From positions 2,781,001 to 2,845,000 of the forward strand of contig NZ_CP090004.1 in NCBI RefSeq assembly GCF_021390175.1: a stretch of 64,000 nt of DNA, in the 5' to 3' direction. The notes below the pieces were generated by a model that made no database searches, was not told where the DNA came from, and was given only the letters and a program-made list of their open reading frames with translations. Positions 62,861-64,000 of this stretch are shown in pieces. The translations under genes were made by a program, and so were the position numbers. Source of the stretch: Flagellimonas sp. HMM57. GTDB taxonomy: Bacteria; Bacteroidota; Bacteroidia; Flavobacteriales; Flavobacteriaceae. Position 1 is the first letter of the stretch, and each line of letters starts with the position of its first letter.

Positions 62861-63799
62861 TTGGGAAATCTACTTTTTATTGTTCTTGGTCTGGTACTGC
62901 TGATTTTGGGAGGAAATTGGTTGTTGAAAGCTGCTGTTGCTCTGTCCTTAAGGCTTGAAATTCCGAAAATAGTGATAGGCATGACAGTGGTTTCTTTCGC
63001 TACCTCTGCTCCCGAGCTCATAGTTAGTATCAAAGCCGCTTTAGATGGATTTCCCGATTTGTCTCTGGGCAATGTTGTAGGGTCTAACATTGCTAATTTG
63101 GGTCTAGTGCTCGGCATTACGGTGTTGTTGGGGAACATAGATGTACGCAAGAGTTTTTACACCACGGATTGGCCGGTAATGATGGTAGCATCTTTATTGT
63201 TTGTTGGCTTTATCTATTTTGATGGGGTCTTGGAACAGTATGAAGGCATTATCATGGTCGTTTTTTTGTTCTTATTTCTTATTTACTTATTGCGTTTTCA
63301 AAAGACTGCGGTTATAGACGAAATGCCCGGAGATGATGTTCCGTTACCTTTACATAAAATCGCCCTGTTTCTAGGGATAGGAGGAACTGCTCTTTGGGGC
63401 GGTTCGGAGTTATTGATAGATGGCGCTGTGGGTCTGGCATCAGCATTTGGAGTGAGCGATAGGGTCATTGGTATTACCATTGTCTCTGTCGGCACAAGTA
63501 TCCCGGAATTGGCAGCATCCATTATCGCTATTATCAAAAAAGAGAAGGCTATCTCTCTGGGCAACCTGATTGGCTCCAATATTTTTAACCTTCTCGCTGT
63601 TTTGGGAATAACTTCTATAATTACACCAATAACCGTTGTTGACCAAGGGTTGCTCTCTAGCGACATCTTCTGGATGCTTGGAATTTCCTTCTTGATACTC
63701 CCTTTGGTGTTTATCCCAAAAGGGTTACGATTAGGATGGCGTGATGGTATAATTCTTGTGGCCTATTATGCAACATTTGTCTATTTTACGATTAGCTAA
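62861..63799 (+). CDS. CaCA-family calcium/sodium antiporter (YrbG-like, TTG start)
   Basis: 312 residues from TTG at 62861; GNLLFIVLGLVLLILGGNWLLKAAVALS is the expected N-terminus. Ten membrane helices form two inverted halves, each with the alpha-repeat: GMTVVSFATSAPELIVSI...LSLGNVVGSNIANLGLVLG and GITIVSVGTSIPELAASI...AISLGNLIGSNIFNLLAVLG. The ion-binding Glu in both SAPE/SIPE motifs is kept. It exchanges Na+ (or H+) for Ca2+ at the inner membrane. It is a single gene preceded by a long leader. Confidence 0.92.
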   Translation: MGNLLFIVLGLVLLILGGNWLLKAAVALSLRLEIPKIVIGMTVVSFATSAPELIVSIKAALDGFPDLSLGNVVGSNIANLGLVLGITVLLGNIDVRKSFYTTDWPVMMVASLLFVGFIYFDGVLEQYEGIIMVVFLFLFLIYLLRFQKTAVIDEMPGDDVPLPLHKIALFLGIGGTALWGGSELLIDGAVGLASAFGVSDRVIGITIVSVGTSIPELAASIIAIIKKEKAISLGNLIGSNIFNLLAVLGITSIITPITVVDQGLLSSDIFWMLGISFLILPLVFIPKGLRLGWRDGIILVAYYATFVYFTIS

Positions 63800-63904
63800 A
63801 TTCTTTTTTTCCTACTGCCCAGACTTCAATATTTTATTAAAAATGAGTAAATAAGTTTTGTGTGGACGTAAAATATATATGCCCAATGAAGTAGTAGAAA
63901 CTAA

Positions 63905-63931
63905 AAAACCGTCCCAAGTTGAGACGGTTTT
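63905..63931. terminator. Bidirectional terminator
   Basis: AAAACCGTC pairs with GACGGTTTT around a 9-nt loop. On the minus strand the stem is followed by six T's, supporting a minus-strand gene ending to the right. Confidence 0.88.
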
Positions 63932-63962
63932 CTAAAAATGTATTCAACAATTAATTTATATA

Positions 63963-64000
63963 CTAGACATCGGCAGACTTAACGGTCTTAATAATTCGTG
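63963..64000 (-). CDS. C-terminal end of an unidentified minus-strand gene (cut by window)
   Basis: An open minus-strand frame reads RIIKTVKSADV and stops at 63963. The strong minus-oriented terminator 32 nt further on makes a real gene end likely. Too short to identify. Confidence 0.5.
   Translation of the reverse strand, partial: RIIKTVKSADV

Noticed and set aside
62773..62958. 61-codon frame before the antiporter
   Set aside because: It overlaps the antiporter start in another frame and has no protein-like composition.

Overview
The window looks like the chromosome of a marine-type member of the Flavobacteriaceae (Bacteroidota). Several features support this: a fused SecDF, type B T9SS sorting domains, a LruC-domain lipoprotein, BT_3928/DUF4293/DUF1599/DUF3667 family genes, a TonB-dependent receptor with a carboxypeptidase-like N-terminus, an archaeal/eukaryal-length ProS, near absence of Shine-Dalgarno sequences, and promoters of the Bacteroidota type (-7 TAnnTTTG). 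DNA is AT-rich throughout. No rRNA, CRISPR array, transposase or integrase gene was found.

Layout. 0-12 kb: housekeeping genes separated by good hairpin terminators (amidohydrolase, DUF2911, asnB, gyrB, a DUF6588-like outer-membrane protein, mdh, secDF). 12-19.6 kb: a long minus-strand run (HEAT protein, TfoX-like, two GNATs, a ModF/PhrA-like ABC ATPase, a DUF192 lipoprotein, lgt, yidD, cysS, folE), with many start/stop overlaps suggesting translational coupling. 19.7-27.8 kb: cell-surface genes (two paralogous T9SS type B proteins, a BspA/DUF285-repeat lipoprotein, an OmpP1/FadL-like porin, a very low-complexity lipoprotein). 27.9-46.6 kb: core genes again (proS, two identical tRNA-Glu genes, rpsT, rho with a long disordered N-terminus, truA, an ABC exporter, cdaA-folP, and a five-gene run DUF1599-BT_3928-tpiA-prmA-clpS).

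46.6-53.8 kb holds a Crp-type regulator, a TonB-dependent receptor transcribed together with a nucleotide pyrophosphatase/phosphodiesterase-like ectoenzyme, and a vanadium-haloperoxidase/PAP2-type lipoprotein with all its catalytic residues. 54.0-59.7 kb is the most island-like part. Six genes lie between decayed copies of the 3' end of a tRNA-Arg gene: four genes for secreted or envelope proteins on the minus strand, facing a LytS/LytTR two-component pair on the plus strand. A 25-bp direct repeat also brackets this block. The divergent promoter region between the two gene groups has a perfect 11-bp direct repeat with a 21-bp period, flanked at near-equal distance by identical -7-like elements facing outward. 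That fits a LytTR regulator controlling both its own operon and the secreted-protein operon. 59.7-64 kb returns to core genes (apt, a small conserved protein, a DUF885 lipoprotein, a CaCA antiporter).

The best candidates for something undescribed are the LytTR-controlled secreted module in the tRNA-Arg-associated island and its repeat architecture. After these come the receptor/phosphodiesterase/haloperoxidase locus with its dyad operators, and an attenuator-like leader ahead of the antiporter.
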